Assembly (NCBI RefSeq): GCF_043290135.1
Contig: NC_134702.1
Location: 91,549,819 to 91,613,818 of the forward strand
Reading direction: 5' to 3'
Length of the DNA: 64,000 bases
Source of the DNA: Rhipicephalus microplus
Taxonomy: Eukaryota > Arthropoda > Arachnida > Ixodida > Ixodidae
Of the stretch, positions 24,344 to 35,269 are shown piece after piece (position 1 is the stretch's first letter; each line of letters starts with the position of its first letter). A model generated the notes under the pieces. It was given only the letters and a program-made list of their open reading frames with translations. It did not search any database and was not told the origin of the DNA. The position numbers and the translations under genes are program-made.

Positions 24344-24880
24344 CAGAGAGAGAGAAGTAAACGTTTATTTTGAAACAGTGTCCCGAGCAATGCCCGGTGT
24401 CACCCTGGGGTGGGAGGGCTCCTTAGTCCAGGAACCCTCTGGCTTCTACTGCCCTCTTGGCCCTGGCGACGAGTTGTTGTTGCTCTTCCAGGTCCTCGAG
24501 GGCGAGCTTCGCCTCCCATGTTTCGGTTAGGTCTTCGTTCGTCCGTCCTGCTTCGTTATCAGTCGTGTGTTGTTGCATATTACGTCTGGCAATACACTGG
24601 CATGCAAGAAGCAAGTGCGCCAGGGTGTCCGGTACGTTGCAAAGCGGGCACATAGAGCTATATCTCGTTGGGTAGAGACGGTGCATTAGGGCCCCATGTG
24701 TGTATGTGCTGCTTTGCAGGCGTCTCAGTAATACGCTTTCCTCTTTTGTCAGTTTTGGGTGTGGTGGAGGGTATACTCGTCGCTCCAGCCTGTAACCTAA
24801 TCCGAAAAGATAGTTTGGTTGAGTCACTCTCGGAATGCTATTTCTCACATGACAGCCTCCGAATTCAGCCTTCTGTCTGC
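24344..24880 (-). pseudogene. 5'-truncated I/R1-group LINE: C-terminal region and 3' tail
   Basis: The minus frame 24,848-24,423 has the C-terminal zinc motif CPLCNVPDTLAHLLLACQC, preceded by the RLQSSTYTHGALMHRLYP segment and followed by a Glu/Ala/Arg-rich end terminating GFLD. These features match the region after RNase H in the same group as 10,490-11,610. AATAAA (minus) is near 24,366 and the element ends in a GAGAGAGAG tract at 24,346-24,355. The upstream domains are missing, as expected of incomplete reverse transcription. Confidence 0.75.
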
Positions 24881-25439
24881 CCTCTTGATCCTACTTCTTC
24901 ATTCCGGAAACCGTGCTGGATCCGTTAGTGCGGGGAACAAGACACCTTTTCCTTGTTCGACCGATAACTTCTTTGACACAGCGGCACAATGCACATCCTT
25001 TCTTTGCATTGCCGCTTAGCTTTTAACATCTCAGGGTGTTGCAGTGTACATATGGCGCCGTCGAACTTCACAGTAAATCAGATTCAAGCTGCCACAGACT
25101 GATTTTAAACGCGGCGAGGCTCCGGCAGCAACAGGACGAGAGGAATTTCACGCGTTAGTGCACCCTCTCGACCCGCAGCGCCGCTTGTGGCATCTGAGTG
25201 CAGTCATCACATGCGCGGCCACCCACTCTCGTACGAAATGCGCGCGCTCAGCACACTGGGTGTCATATTTCTAGACACTGTACTACGAGCGCCGTAACCG
25301 CGTCCTAAAGAGCGACATGAAAAACACAAGTGATAAGACGGTACGCGCATGCGCCCTGCCGCAGGTGTCTCGTCGTGTCTCGTCACTAGCTGGCGCGTCG
25401 ATGCATTCTGCCACGCGATCCCGTGGTCTGCACACTTTT
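24881..25439. other. No recognised gene or repeat
   Basis: About 560 bases, moderately GC-rich between 25,090 and 25,440. Nothing recognisable. Confidence 0.4.
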
Positions 25440-26030
25440 GATAGATAGATAAAAATTTTCGATGAAAAAGTTGTCGATCGGTTTGCAAAACGTCTTATTA
25501 TACAGTTTTTAACCTCATACCTGTTGGGTATTAGTGGTTTTCTGCTAACTGCGAATGCCCGCGAAATACAAAAAAAAATATCACGTGACAAACCTACTCT
25601 CGCGTCAGTGTGCACGATGATTCTAGTGCTTCATAACGTTCCGCGTACAAACGACACTCTTCCTTCGCACCAGTTCATGACAGCAATAAGCAGTCACAGT
25701 GGCTATTGTTTTTGTGGCCGATAGCAAAACACGTTCGTCGTAAAGCCACCACCATCGTTTCGGCCCTGCCGAGACAGTAAATTGGGGCAAATGCTATTTT
25801 CCTTCATACGCAGAACGTTAGGGAGTACTCGAATGATTGCGTGCACTGTCGCACGAGTGGGTTGGTCACGTTGTATTTTTTGTATTTCGTGGACATTTAT
25901 AACTAGCAGAAAAACACTAATACCTAACAGATATGAAGTTCCAAACTGGCTAATCGGAAGTTTTGCAAACTGATCTGCAACTTTCTCATTGAAACTTTTA
26001 TCTATCTTCGTTTTTTGAAAAGTAGTTAAA
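25440..26030. repeat. Imperfect long inverted repeat (foldback)
   Basis: The plus-strand segment 25,445-25,660 and the reverse complement of about 25,800-26,020 share a colinear series of blocks: GATAGATAAAA, GTTTGCAAAAC, TGTTGGGTATTAGTG / TGTTAGGTATTAGTG, TTTTCTGCTA and CGAAATACAAAAAA. The arms are about 200 bases apart at their inner limits by 140. Probably long TIRs of a deleted DNA transposon, or two copies of one element in opposite orientation. Confidence 0.7.
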
Positions 26031-26084
26031 TAAGCATATCTCATTAAACAATATTTGAGAACACAAAAGATAGTCTAACTCCAG

Positions 26085-26180
26085 GCAACGGTTAGCAACA
26101 TGCATTTGGCCACGTCGCGATTACGTGTTCTGGCACATTTTTAAACTCTGGCTAAAGTTACGCGGGACACCCTGTATATG
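26085..26180. mobile_element. Possible DNA-transposon terminus
   Basis: The segment ending GTTACGCGGGACACCCTGTATA (26,158-26,179) has the TATACAGGGTGTCCC-type terminus common to many arthropod DNA transposons (recollection). A matching inverse terminus was not found to the left within 2 kb, so the element may be truncated or this may be coincidence. Confidence 0.35.
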
Positions 26181-27084
26181 CCCTTTAGAAGCACTATGTG
26201 AAAACACACAATATGTCACTTTCACATTTCTATATGCATATTCACCGTTTCGGACATACTTGAGCTTGTGCACCTTGTGCAACACGTCTAGACATCGCAC
26301 AGTTACGCGCAAAAACCACTCTCAATATGTAAATTTGTTTCGTTTTTCGCGCACCTATACTCACCTGGTATAATACGTAACGACCCATAATGAATTCGTT
26401 GTTTCGCACGTGTATGCCAACGAAGCTCACACAGAAGACAATCTGCCGTTCTAGATAAAGATAATTAGAGCAAGTTGCAAAACACTTCGAGGCCGTTTCA
26501 CATCTCTCTTTGGTGAGCAAATATTCCTTTGTTCTTTGGTGAAGCTTCTATTTGTTTGAAGACTCGACCTATAGAGTCTGCGTAATAACTTTTTTGAAGC
26601 CTGCAGACAGCTCACCGGTATTGCTTTATACATGTATAATAAAGGGGACAATTAAAACTTAGGCCGCAAAGCCGATCGACGTTCGCCAATGGTGCATGTA
26701 CGGCCCTACACATATCCGAAGTATTTGTGTATAGCTTGGCGGCTTGGCAATCCCCGTGCATTCTTTACAATATTCTACAGCAAAATCTGTAACTCGCGTA
26801 TAGAACTTTTTCAAAAGAAGTTATAATGTTGAAACACTCCGCATGTATTATTTCCGAAGCACACAAGAAAGCCGTATGTACTTTCACATTGACCAAGTGA
26901 CATTTCAGGAACGTGATACGATATCTACACTTGCAAAGAAGTGCTTTTTTCTATAAGTTTATAATCCTTCAATTTTTTTCCAGACATCCGGCGAAAAAAG
27001 TGACACCGACCATTATCTGGAGGACGCAGCTCTATGCAGTGCCTCCAACTATATATCCTGGGGTTGTGTCATCGAGCGCGCTTC
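26181..27084. other. AT-rich, no recognised gene
   Basis: Roughly 900 bases with only short frames; no repeat recognised from elsewhere in the window. Confidence 0.4.
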
Positions 27085-27340
27085 ATTGCCCTTACGGAAA
27101 CGCCATACATGGCCCATATATAAGTTATATCTGGCCATATATAAGCATATACGGCAGCATATGTGGCCACATATAGGCATATATGGCAGCATATGTGGCC
27201 AGATATACGCATATATGGATGTATATCTGGCGGAGTCGGTTCATGTATGGGGTTATATACGGCCATATATGACGCGGTTGGCTTATATAAGGAGTCAAAT
27301 CCGGCCAAATAAGGCACGGCCACACCATATATAACATATC
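27085..27340. repeat. CATATATGG-type palindrome array 1
   Basis: Quasi-periodic half-sites such as GGCCATATATAAG, GCATATATGGCAGC and GGCCATATATGAC, alternating in orientation every 12-30 bases. No perfect CCATATATGG is present here, unlike the second array at 34,166-34,321. The frames on both strands (YMWPHM..., YIWPYI...) derive from the repeat. Confidence 0.7.
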
Positions 27341-27445
27341 AAGTGGGTCCTTATATGTGGAAGTGCTCTCTTATTGGGATGAACCACGTATATATTTAGC
27401 ACCGTGATCACACTTTTATGCGAACTGTAATATATAACAATTTGT

Positions 27446-27547
27446 ACACAAAGCTGACCTGCTTATTTTTCATAACAATAGGAGTATTAAATACATATGT
27501 TTTTTCTGCCATGCAAAAAAAAACGAAATTTCAGGTCAGCTTTGTGT
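27446..27547. repeat. 16-bp perfect inverted repeat
   Basis: ACACAAAGCTGACCTG at 27,446-27,461 is exactly inverted at 27,532-27,547, with a 70-base A/T-rich spacer. Could be the termini of a tiny MITE; no target duplication is obvious. Confidence 0.8.
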
Positions 27548-28756
27548 TCGTGATAGTTGCAACTGAGTTGAATGCATATATGCATGCATTCGTGTAATTT
27601 AACTCGTACATTTTTCATGGCATTTAGGTTTGAAACAATAAGTTGCAATTAATACGACGTAAATAATGTATACAAGAGCAGACATGTTTTACGAGGAAGG
27701 AATCGTGTCAAGTCACAAAACGTATTGAAGCTTCCGAACCTCGCTATTATTATAGAGCAATCCTATATAGTATTATGTAAAGACAAAATGCATGCAAGTT
27801 ATATTGTTCACATTAATGCATTGTTTAAAGTGGCAGCAAGAAATAGTAATTTCAATGCACTTTTAGCTTCCACATCGGTGGACAAAATTTCTGATTATTT
27901 GAAAGTTTTGATGGCTATATGCTCCCTTCATATAACAAGATTTCTATTAATCCTGTTGACCCCTCATCTGTGATTGCTTTCAGCAGCCATTTACTATTAT
28001 TGCATGCGCAGTTCAATGTTTAAGGGAGTATTTTGAAAAACAAAAAGAACTTACGTGAATGCAAATTGCAGGCACCATTATGATTACAATCAAGATGGAA
28101 GTTGTACTAATTTATTGCAAAATACATCTTGCGTTTCCTTTGGATACGTATAATGTTCCTAGCTGTGCCTATAGTAAATTTATCAAAAATTTTATGATTG
28201 CACAAGTGAACAAATAATTTATTGTAATGTTTTCAAGCGTCAAATAAATCTCACATCATAGACATGTACGTTAAGAAAGGTGCAACTGACTCACACGTGA
28301 TACATATTTAATGGACCATGTAATGAAATGCTGAAGCTTTATAGCAACATTTAACGTAGGCTGCCGAATTCACATAACTTCTATTTTGTGTTGGTGTGTC
28401 ATTACTTGGTCGAGGTCACTAAAGCGCACGTGCCATCATCATGATTAGCCTAAACATTGCATTGTGAATACAATTAGCATGACACATTTTTTTGCGGGCT
28501 GGCGTGATACCTAAGCCAAACTCTACATTATGTAAACAGCCCTTTGCTGTGCAGGCGCGTAGCGATTCAAACTGCTTGCGAACATATCCTTTCAACACCA
28601 ACACGGTAGTGCACTTACTTATAAGATATGTATGCCGGTACATACTCACCAAACTGCGCAAGTGCACACTCGCGTATAGAGATTCATGGGCACCAGGACA
28701 CTGGCATTTCATTCAATGTGGCTAGATATTTTCGGCCATGTCAGAATGATATGAGT

Positions 28757-28758
<2 letters not shown>
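27548..28758. other. AT-rich, no recognised gene
   Basis: About 1.2 kb with small frames only. Confidence 0.4.
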
Positions 28759-28826
<68 letters not shown>

Positions 28827-28838
28827 TGTTGTTGTTGT
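28759..28838. repeat. (ATT)n then (GTT)n microsatellite
   Basis: About 21 ATT units to 28,822, then a short GTT run. Confidence 0.96.
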
Positions 28839-28839
28839 A

Positions 28840-31799
28840 TTTCGCAAAACGTTCAACAGCAAATCCATATGCTGTCATACTGTGTCGTTATGTAAGTTTT
28901 ATGAGATCAGTTATCTTGGTGTTCTTTTTGATAGCATGCTGAATTTTTTCTACTTGCATTAAATGTGCTGCCATGCGAGGCCTTCATTCTCTTCCTGTTG
29001 GCTCAACATCTCGCGAGAATTCGGTTCTCCTACAGCCTTCTACAAGTTGTACACCGCGATATGTCGTCGTCAACTTGAGTACATATGCATATTTGATTTG
29101 GAATGGCCCTGCTAAATCCAGCAGTAGCGCCACTGAGTGAGTCCAGAAAAATTTCATAAGCATTTACCCCCATCGTTTCACTATAATCCTTTCAACACTG
29201 TTGGAATATTATATTTGCTACCAGTTAATGACCGGCAAAATCGCGCTGAGCAGTTATTTATTTACAAGCTAGTTCAGGGTGAGATATTCTGCCCTTCTCG
29301 GTTGTAATAATTTTCAAACTTTGCGTAAGTTATTGAGAGAGAATCGACAGTTGCATGTACCTACCAGCTTCTTTCAACACTCTATCCTTTGCAGAATACC
29401 GAGTCTCTCTAACGTCAACTTTCTTGATTCGTTATGTTTTTCATAGTCTACAGTTATTTTGTTTTGTCAGTGAGGGCTGCCCTGTCCTAACGTAGATTTG
29501 CATATGCACAGATTCTTTCCTTTTCCGTCTTTCAGGAAGCCTTCGGCACGGTTGTGTATATTCCACATTATTTTTCAGCCCCATTCCATGAATATCTACC
29601 CTTTTGTTTGTTGTCCCATTGTGCATTGGTTTTTTTCGACAGCTCGTTTTTGCTCTCTTCATTGATTTGCTTTTCTGTGGACAGTCTGTAATGTGTTGTT
29701 TATTATTGTTTTATTTTCGCGCGCGCCAGCGTGAAAAACCCTGTGGTTGTTCTTGGATACGTTAAAAATGATTGATTGATTATTGGTTGATTGAATAATA
29801 ATATTATTATTATAAGTCCTTGCGAAATAAGATGAAAATTTGGCTGAAACGCGTCTTCGTACCCAGCGTACACGAAGCAGTGATTTCAGCTCCACGGAAT
29901 GCCTGTCTCAAAGGTCCTCCACGTGCAGCTTTTTCGGCTCGCGGGAGCAAGTTGAAATCCATTGTTCGAAAAAACTCGCCTGACTGCATTGGTTGCAAGG
30001 GGTGCGCACAGTAAAAAAAATACAAAAAAGGGCGCCCATCGGATGGGTGGACAATTCGGAGAACGTAGTTCGAAGAAGCGCACGTGCGCCCTGCAGCCCT
30101 GCCGTGGCTTACACCAGTCTGTCCACACAGCAGGAAAGAGAGTGCCGCGGCCCATTTCAAGTAACGACGAAGAAAATAGTTTGCACAAACATTCAGTCGT
30201 ATGGTGATAACATTGCGTCAATAATTGTTAAAAAATGAAACGTCGTTCGCCAATAAGCTCAGGAAAATTTAGTTCTAGTGAAAAGTGCGTAAACTATTGA
30301 TCTCAAGGAGTAATGTAATGTTCATTGTGATGTACATGGCATGCACTGTATCCATCCGCGCCATTGTTGCTTTTTTGCTCACCGGAGTCATGGGTGCCCT
30401 GCTGATCGAGTTTGTTAATTTTCATTCCTTCTGCTCTATATTTCGTGTTCAACTACTGCTCCAATTTACACAAGATAATCGCGCAGCTCTCGGGAATCTA
30501 CTTCGCTGTACGTGGCGAAATTGTGGACGGACGTGGAAGTGTTTTTGTGTGCGTGTGCGTCTGTACGCTGCTGGATTGGCGATCGTCAACTTTTCGTGCG
30601 AGAAAAAAATGGATACCTATGCATGCGGGCAAGAGTTCCTTCGAAACTTCTTCCTAAAGCAGTACGAATGGACGTGGTGGCTTTAAGGTGTGAATAGGTT
30701 ATCAGGATTAACAGGCTCCTTGAAAGACAAGTCTCGGTTAAATGTTAAGGTAAGTTCATCATTTTCATTACCTTCGCACGTTGTTCATAAATATTATGAT
30801 AACTCGAAAACATACCACATAGCATGCCTGCTGAGTAAATAACTTTATGCTAATCGTGGTTACGTCATTAGGCTGTTTTGTTTAAGCGATACGACAACAC
30901 TTTCTTTTTTTTTTCACTTGATCCAGACAGTGCTCTATTTAATAAAAAAATCTACGCCAGGAAATTGTTGGTTTCGTGCCATTGTGCTTTTCATAAATAT
31001 ATTGATGTAAATATACTTGTGTTGTATTTTTCTCATTTTAACGCTTGAGGAAAAACCATGGATAAATTACAACTTGCGCAATTACAAATAAAAAAGAGTT
31101 GCATATCTCCAACTCCAAGGGTGTCATGAGATTTATGAGCCCACGTTTGAATTTGTCTTGAATTTGAATTTATCTTTCTTCGTCTACGTTCCACTTGTTT
31201 TTATATTTACGTGTGTTTTGATAAGGACACGCAGTTAAAATTTTGTTGCTAGTTTGATTCTTCAAAACAGGGTGCTATGTCACGGATCCAAATGGAAAAA
31301 CTTAAGAATAGCCCGTAATTTTGTTTCCGCCATCTACAATATGGGTGATATAAGTGTAAATTTGACTGGAATGCGTACATCACAGGCGACATTATCGTGA
31401 CTGATGTCGCAAAATCGCGTGGTTATCTTGAGGAACTGCGCATACCCGCATCTATAGTTACACAAAATAATGCGATGTCACGTTTTAATCCGTGAGCACT
31501 GTAGATAGTTTTACGCAAGCCGACAAATAAACTGGTATGATGCATTAGGGCTTGCTACTGTGTGAAAAAATTGGGGGACCGTTAAGCTCCGTTTTTCACA
31601 GTTGAACGTGATAGCAGTATCGATCCTGTTTCTTGTGCGTAATTCAATCACTTAGTGTGTACTCTTTATTGCATGATGCTAGTTGAACAAATTTAATTGT
31701 GGAATAGTACTGTGTAATTGAGAAGGTTGAAAGTGTCTCAATGAAGGTTTCGCACATGGCTGCATTTTGTGTAAAAAAGGGGTAACATAGTTTAAAGAA
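28840..31799. other. No recognised gene; several small frames
   Basis: About 3 kb. The opposing frames at 29,810-30,240 have a locally GC-richer, coding-like composition, but I recognise no domain on either strand. A 133-codon plus frame at 30,285-30,686 has one hydrophobic stretch (residues 9-45, MFIVMYMACTVSIRAIVAFL...) followed by no known motif. A GATTGATTGATT tail-like tract at 29,770-29,795 resembles the (AATC)n tail of the SINE family at 56,202. I would not call any of these genes. Confidence 0.35.
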
Positions 31800-31834
31800 C
31801 AAGAAATATTATGTAATTACCGAGTTGCGTGAAA

Positions 31835-32470
31835 AAATTGAAATACAAAAGGAAGACACCTAGACGCAGCACACACTGACAACTGAAACATTGTTGGAGA
31901 AAACAGACATACGTATATATGCGGTTACGAGAACACGTGCGGTGAAAGAAAAGGATTAGATGAGCAGACAGATTGTATAAATGATGCGCTTCCAGGAAAG
32001 CTACCTCAGTAGCAAGTAACATACGTGAGAGTTACGTGACACATGAATCCCCAGCTTTGTTTATGAAATACGCCTCTCCGATTTCCCGCGCTATACCGTG
32101 TCACTGAATCTAGCTTTAACTACCGTATTCCAAACAAGGGCGCGCAGCCACACTCTCAACAATATGATGATTGGTTAGAGAATGGTTGTTAATTCCTTTA
32201 GAGAAGCTTTGTGATCTACAATTATATAAATAAATTCTAAATAATACTTCCCACACGACAGCGCAGTGCCGTCCACCACACGATGTCCACACTGTGAAAG
32301 AAAATGATCAGATGTCTGCTCATCTAGTCATTTTTTTCCACCTCAAGTTTTGTCGTAACCACATACATATGTCTGTTTTCTCCAATGAAGTTTCAGTTGT
32401 TAGTGTGCGCTGTGTCCAGGTGTCTTCCTTTCGCACTTCAAATTTTTTCGCGCAACCAAGTTAAGATGAA
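31835..32470. repeat. Inverted repeat pair, arms about 140 bases
   Basis: The reverse complement of 31,805-31,955 aligns with 32,318-32,470: GTATGTCTGTTTTCTCCAA, TTTCAGTTGT, GTGTGCGCTGTGTCCAGGTG and CTTCCTTT are shared with few differences. The spacer is about 360 bases without recognised coding content. Probably two opposed copies of one repeat or the ends of a deleted DNA transposon. Confidence 0.75.
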
Positions 32471-33589
32471 GTACCAACTCGCCCAGCAGAACGTGCTTCT
32501 CACTATAATGTGTGTAAAATGTTTTAGAACTTTATGCACCCACTACGCAGTCGTGAGGGAATACGTGCGGTAACCAGTGTACCTTTTGTAATGGTTGGCT
32601 GTCTTTAGACCGCAAAGTCACGTTCGTAATAACGTGTTGTGATGCTTGATGACAATGCACGCTTGTATCATGCAATATAGCTGCGATAATAAATGTTGTG
32701 TTGTGAAACCTGTATGCAGGATACATGTATTTGTTAAGCATGACAGTTATTTTCCTTGCATTTACAACAAGAGGAAGTTATTCATGCTTTATTTCCAAGC
32801 AGATGCATAGCTGTGTGGTAGAGCACTTGCATGCCATGCAAATTGCCTGCATGATTTCGATCATCACTCAAACCCGAAAATTTACAATATTTGTTTCATT
32901 TGCATTCTCTCAATTTTCGATCATTGACAAGACGATTTTTCATGGAGAGCCACCGATGCCTACGCAATAATTTCTGCAGAATGAGCTCTTTACCACTGTT
33001 ACGTTAATGATGCATTATTGGCAAAATGGAAAGCGTATTACGTTTACAAAGTACATTTTTAGTGTCCCGTTGGCAAGAAATATTGTTAAATGCCTCCGTT
33101 CCCACGCGCACAGAGACCTATAGACACCAGTTTTAGCAGTCGTTCTATAGGTCATTAGTCACAATACTTGTACATAACAAGCTTGCATACCAATCACTTT
33201 CGACCGAACTCCTTAAAAGTTGATTATCAACTCATTTAAGTTATTCAATGCACACGCAGTTCATACTGTCAATAGCAAGTCAATATTTCGTTTTGACTGA
33301 CTATGGACGCTCCATTGACACGCGAGAAAAGTTTTAAACATAACACACTGTGAAAAATATCTTTACGAAACTCAAATTGGGTTCTTTTATGCTATTTATT
33401 TTTGTCAAGTCGGAATCGATAAAGCGGAATATTTACTTGCACTGTACTATTTCTCAGACCGTGTTGACCATAGGTTCAAACTAAGAATAATCGCATGCAA
33501 GACTGACGTGTTTCAAAATGATTTTTACAAAAAAAATTACAAGATGAATCCAGCTGCCTTCTAGCATTGCCTCTACACTCCCAAATATT
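32471..33589. other. AT-rich, no recognised gene
   Basis: About 1.1 kb, nothing recognised. Confidence 0.4.
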
Positions 33590-33805
33590 TGTTTTATTTC
33601 ATGTTAGACTTGTTCCGATTTATATGTTAGAACATGTTTCGATTTATATATGAATTTCTCTTGCAGATTGTGATTCAGGTGACTTTGATTATTTGTTTGG
33701 CTGACTATGTATTTTTTGTATTCTACTTTTCGTAAATGCTCCCCCAATGTAATGCCAATTGGTGCTGTGGGTAATGAAATAAATAGATAAATAAAAAAGT
33801 GTCGA
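33590..33805 (+). mobile_element. LINE 3' UTR/tail fragment
   Basis: The plus strand ends GTAATGAAATAAATAGATAAATAAAA at 33,772-33,797: a T-to-G spaced A-rich tail with AATAAA, preceded by TTGTATTCTACTTTTCGTAAATGC. I recall this block as the 3' end of tick CR1/Jockey-type LINEs. No RT remains. (The tail is written here only by landmark.). Confidence 0.4.
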
Positions 33806-34109
33806 TAAGTAATCAATAAATTTAAGCACAAAGAATGTATCTCTTCAGGAAAAGTGGACTAACAGTGACATGTGCCCACCACAAACTTTAAATATGATGC
33901 CAAGTTACATTCTAGCAAATAGTTGTTGAGAATAACATGAGATATAATGAGGATAACTTAATTGGGTATGTACTGCCTTTATTTTGGAGATGATAGTGAC
34001 TGCATGCAGACCTTTCAACAAACAGGTATATTTCTAGCTGAAGAATGATTTGAGCAGCTATATTTTTTGCCGGTGACACAGGCTGAACCAATATAGATGA
34101 ATCGTTTGA

Positions 34110-34360
34110 ATGGCTTTATATAAAAGTATCCATATAAGACCTTATATGGATGCTTCTATATATAGCCATATATGGCCATATACAGCAACACCCATATATG
34201 GGGATATAAGGCCCATATATGGCTATATCAGGATTTGGACATATCAGGTTATATACGGCCCATATATGGGGATTCCATATATGGGCCAGATATGCCCAAT
34301 TCCTGATGTAGCCATATATGGGGATTTTTATATAAGTCCATATATAGGATTTTTGTAAGG
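34110..34360. repeat. CCATATATGG palindrome array 2 (six perfect copies)
   Basis: Six identical CCATATATGG decamers at 34,166-34,175, 34,192-34,201, 34,213-34,222, 34,260-34,269, 34,275-34,284 and 34,312-34,321, among further CCATATAAGG/CTTATATGG-like near-copies. The decamer fits the CArG consensus CC(A/T)6GG bound by MADS-box factors such as SRF. Regulatory use here is unproven; a transposable or low-complexity origin is more likely. Confidence 0.85.
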
Positions 34361-34889
34361 GTGGTGCTCTGCATGGAGTCCCTGTAGGGTCATGGCAGAA
34401 ACGCTGGGGTTAACGACGACTGGAGCATTCTACATCTTGCGTAGATATACACGGTATATAAGAGGGCGCGATTTGAAGAAAGCACAGGAGAATCCAAAGA
34501 ATGCAAGCAGCAACAGGATAAAATCCCACTTGAAGTGCTAGATATAGCAAAGACCGAACATATTTGGCCTAGTTTCCTGGATATAGTCATCATTCAACCG
34601 GGACCTGATTAAGAGAATGTGAGGTTCTGGGTACATAAATGTATGTCGGGGGATACCAAAGCTATTTCGGTATGCAACATCTCGAATTCGCTGAGTGAAT
34701 CTTACAAAGGTCGCGCCACTTCGGTCAGCACGTCACATATCAGTTACATAATGGTTTCGAACAGAACTGAGAAAACGAAAAATGGGTGAATAGTATAACG
34801 CTCGAGAGCGAGTCTTCCAGGCTTCACTAGTCACGCTATTTACGGACAATAAATTAGATATATAGCTTCATATCAATTTGTAGCTGCGT

Positions 34890-35240
34890 GAGAGAGAGAA
34901 GAGGGAAGGAGAAAGGCAAGGAGATTAACCTGGGATGAGCCTGATATGCAGACTACCCTGCACCTTTTGTGTTACTGCCCGACACACACAAACGAAAGGC
35001 TTCACCTCCGTACTGCTTTAGATCGCCTGGACATGAGCGCTTTCACTGTATCGGGGATATTCGGAGCATGGGGGCTACCTATCACATTTTCGAAAGGCAG
35101 CGAGAGCTCCGTTCCGTTTTCTCAAAGATACCGGGCTGGTTCGCCGTTTCTAATATCGAACCCGGAACTGTTTCTTCGACGGAAACAGTGAATTTTTTTC
35201 TCCTCTTCCATGACTTTCCTTCTCTGTCCCCCTTGTAAGT
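34890..35240 (+). pseudogene. LINE C-terminal fragment (I/R1 group)
   Basis: Plus frames around 34,940-35,170 read TTLHLLCYCPTHTNERLHLRTALDRLD, then in a shifted frame a leucine/phenylalanine-rich end. This resembles the HLL-x-C-PxxxxxR region after RNase H in tick LINEs. The GAGAGAGA tract at 34,890-34,905 precedes it. Only the extreme C-terminus is left. Confidence 0.5.
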
Positions 35241-35269
35241 TCATGACTATCACTGTCACTTATGCGGAC

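Noticed and set aside
27085..27340. CRISPR-like or terminator array
   Set aside because: Spacing irregular, motifs palindromic and AT-rich, and the genome is eukaryotic.
30285..30686. 133-codon frame with a hydrophobic segment
   Set aside because: No recognisable motif, no conserved neighbour, and length within chance in 64 kb.
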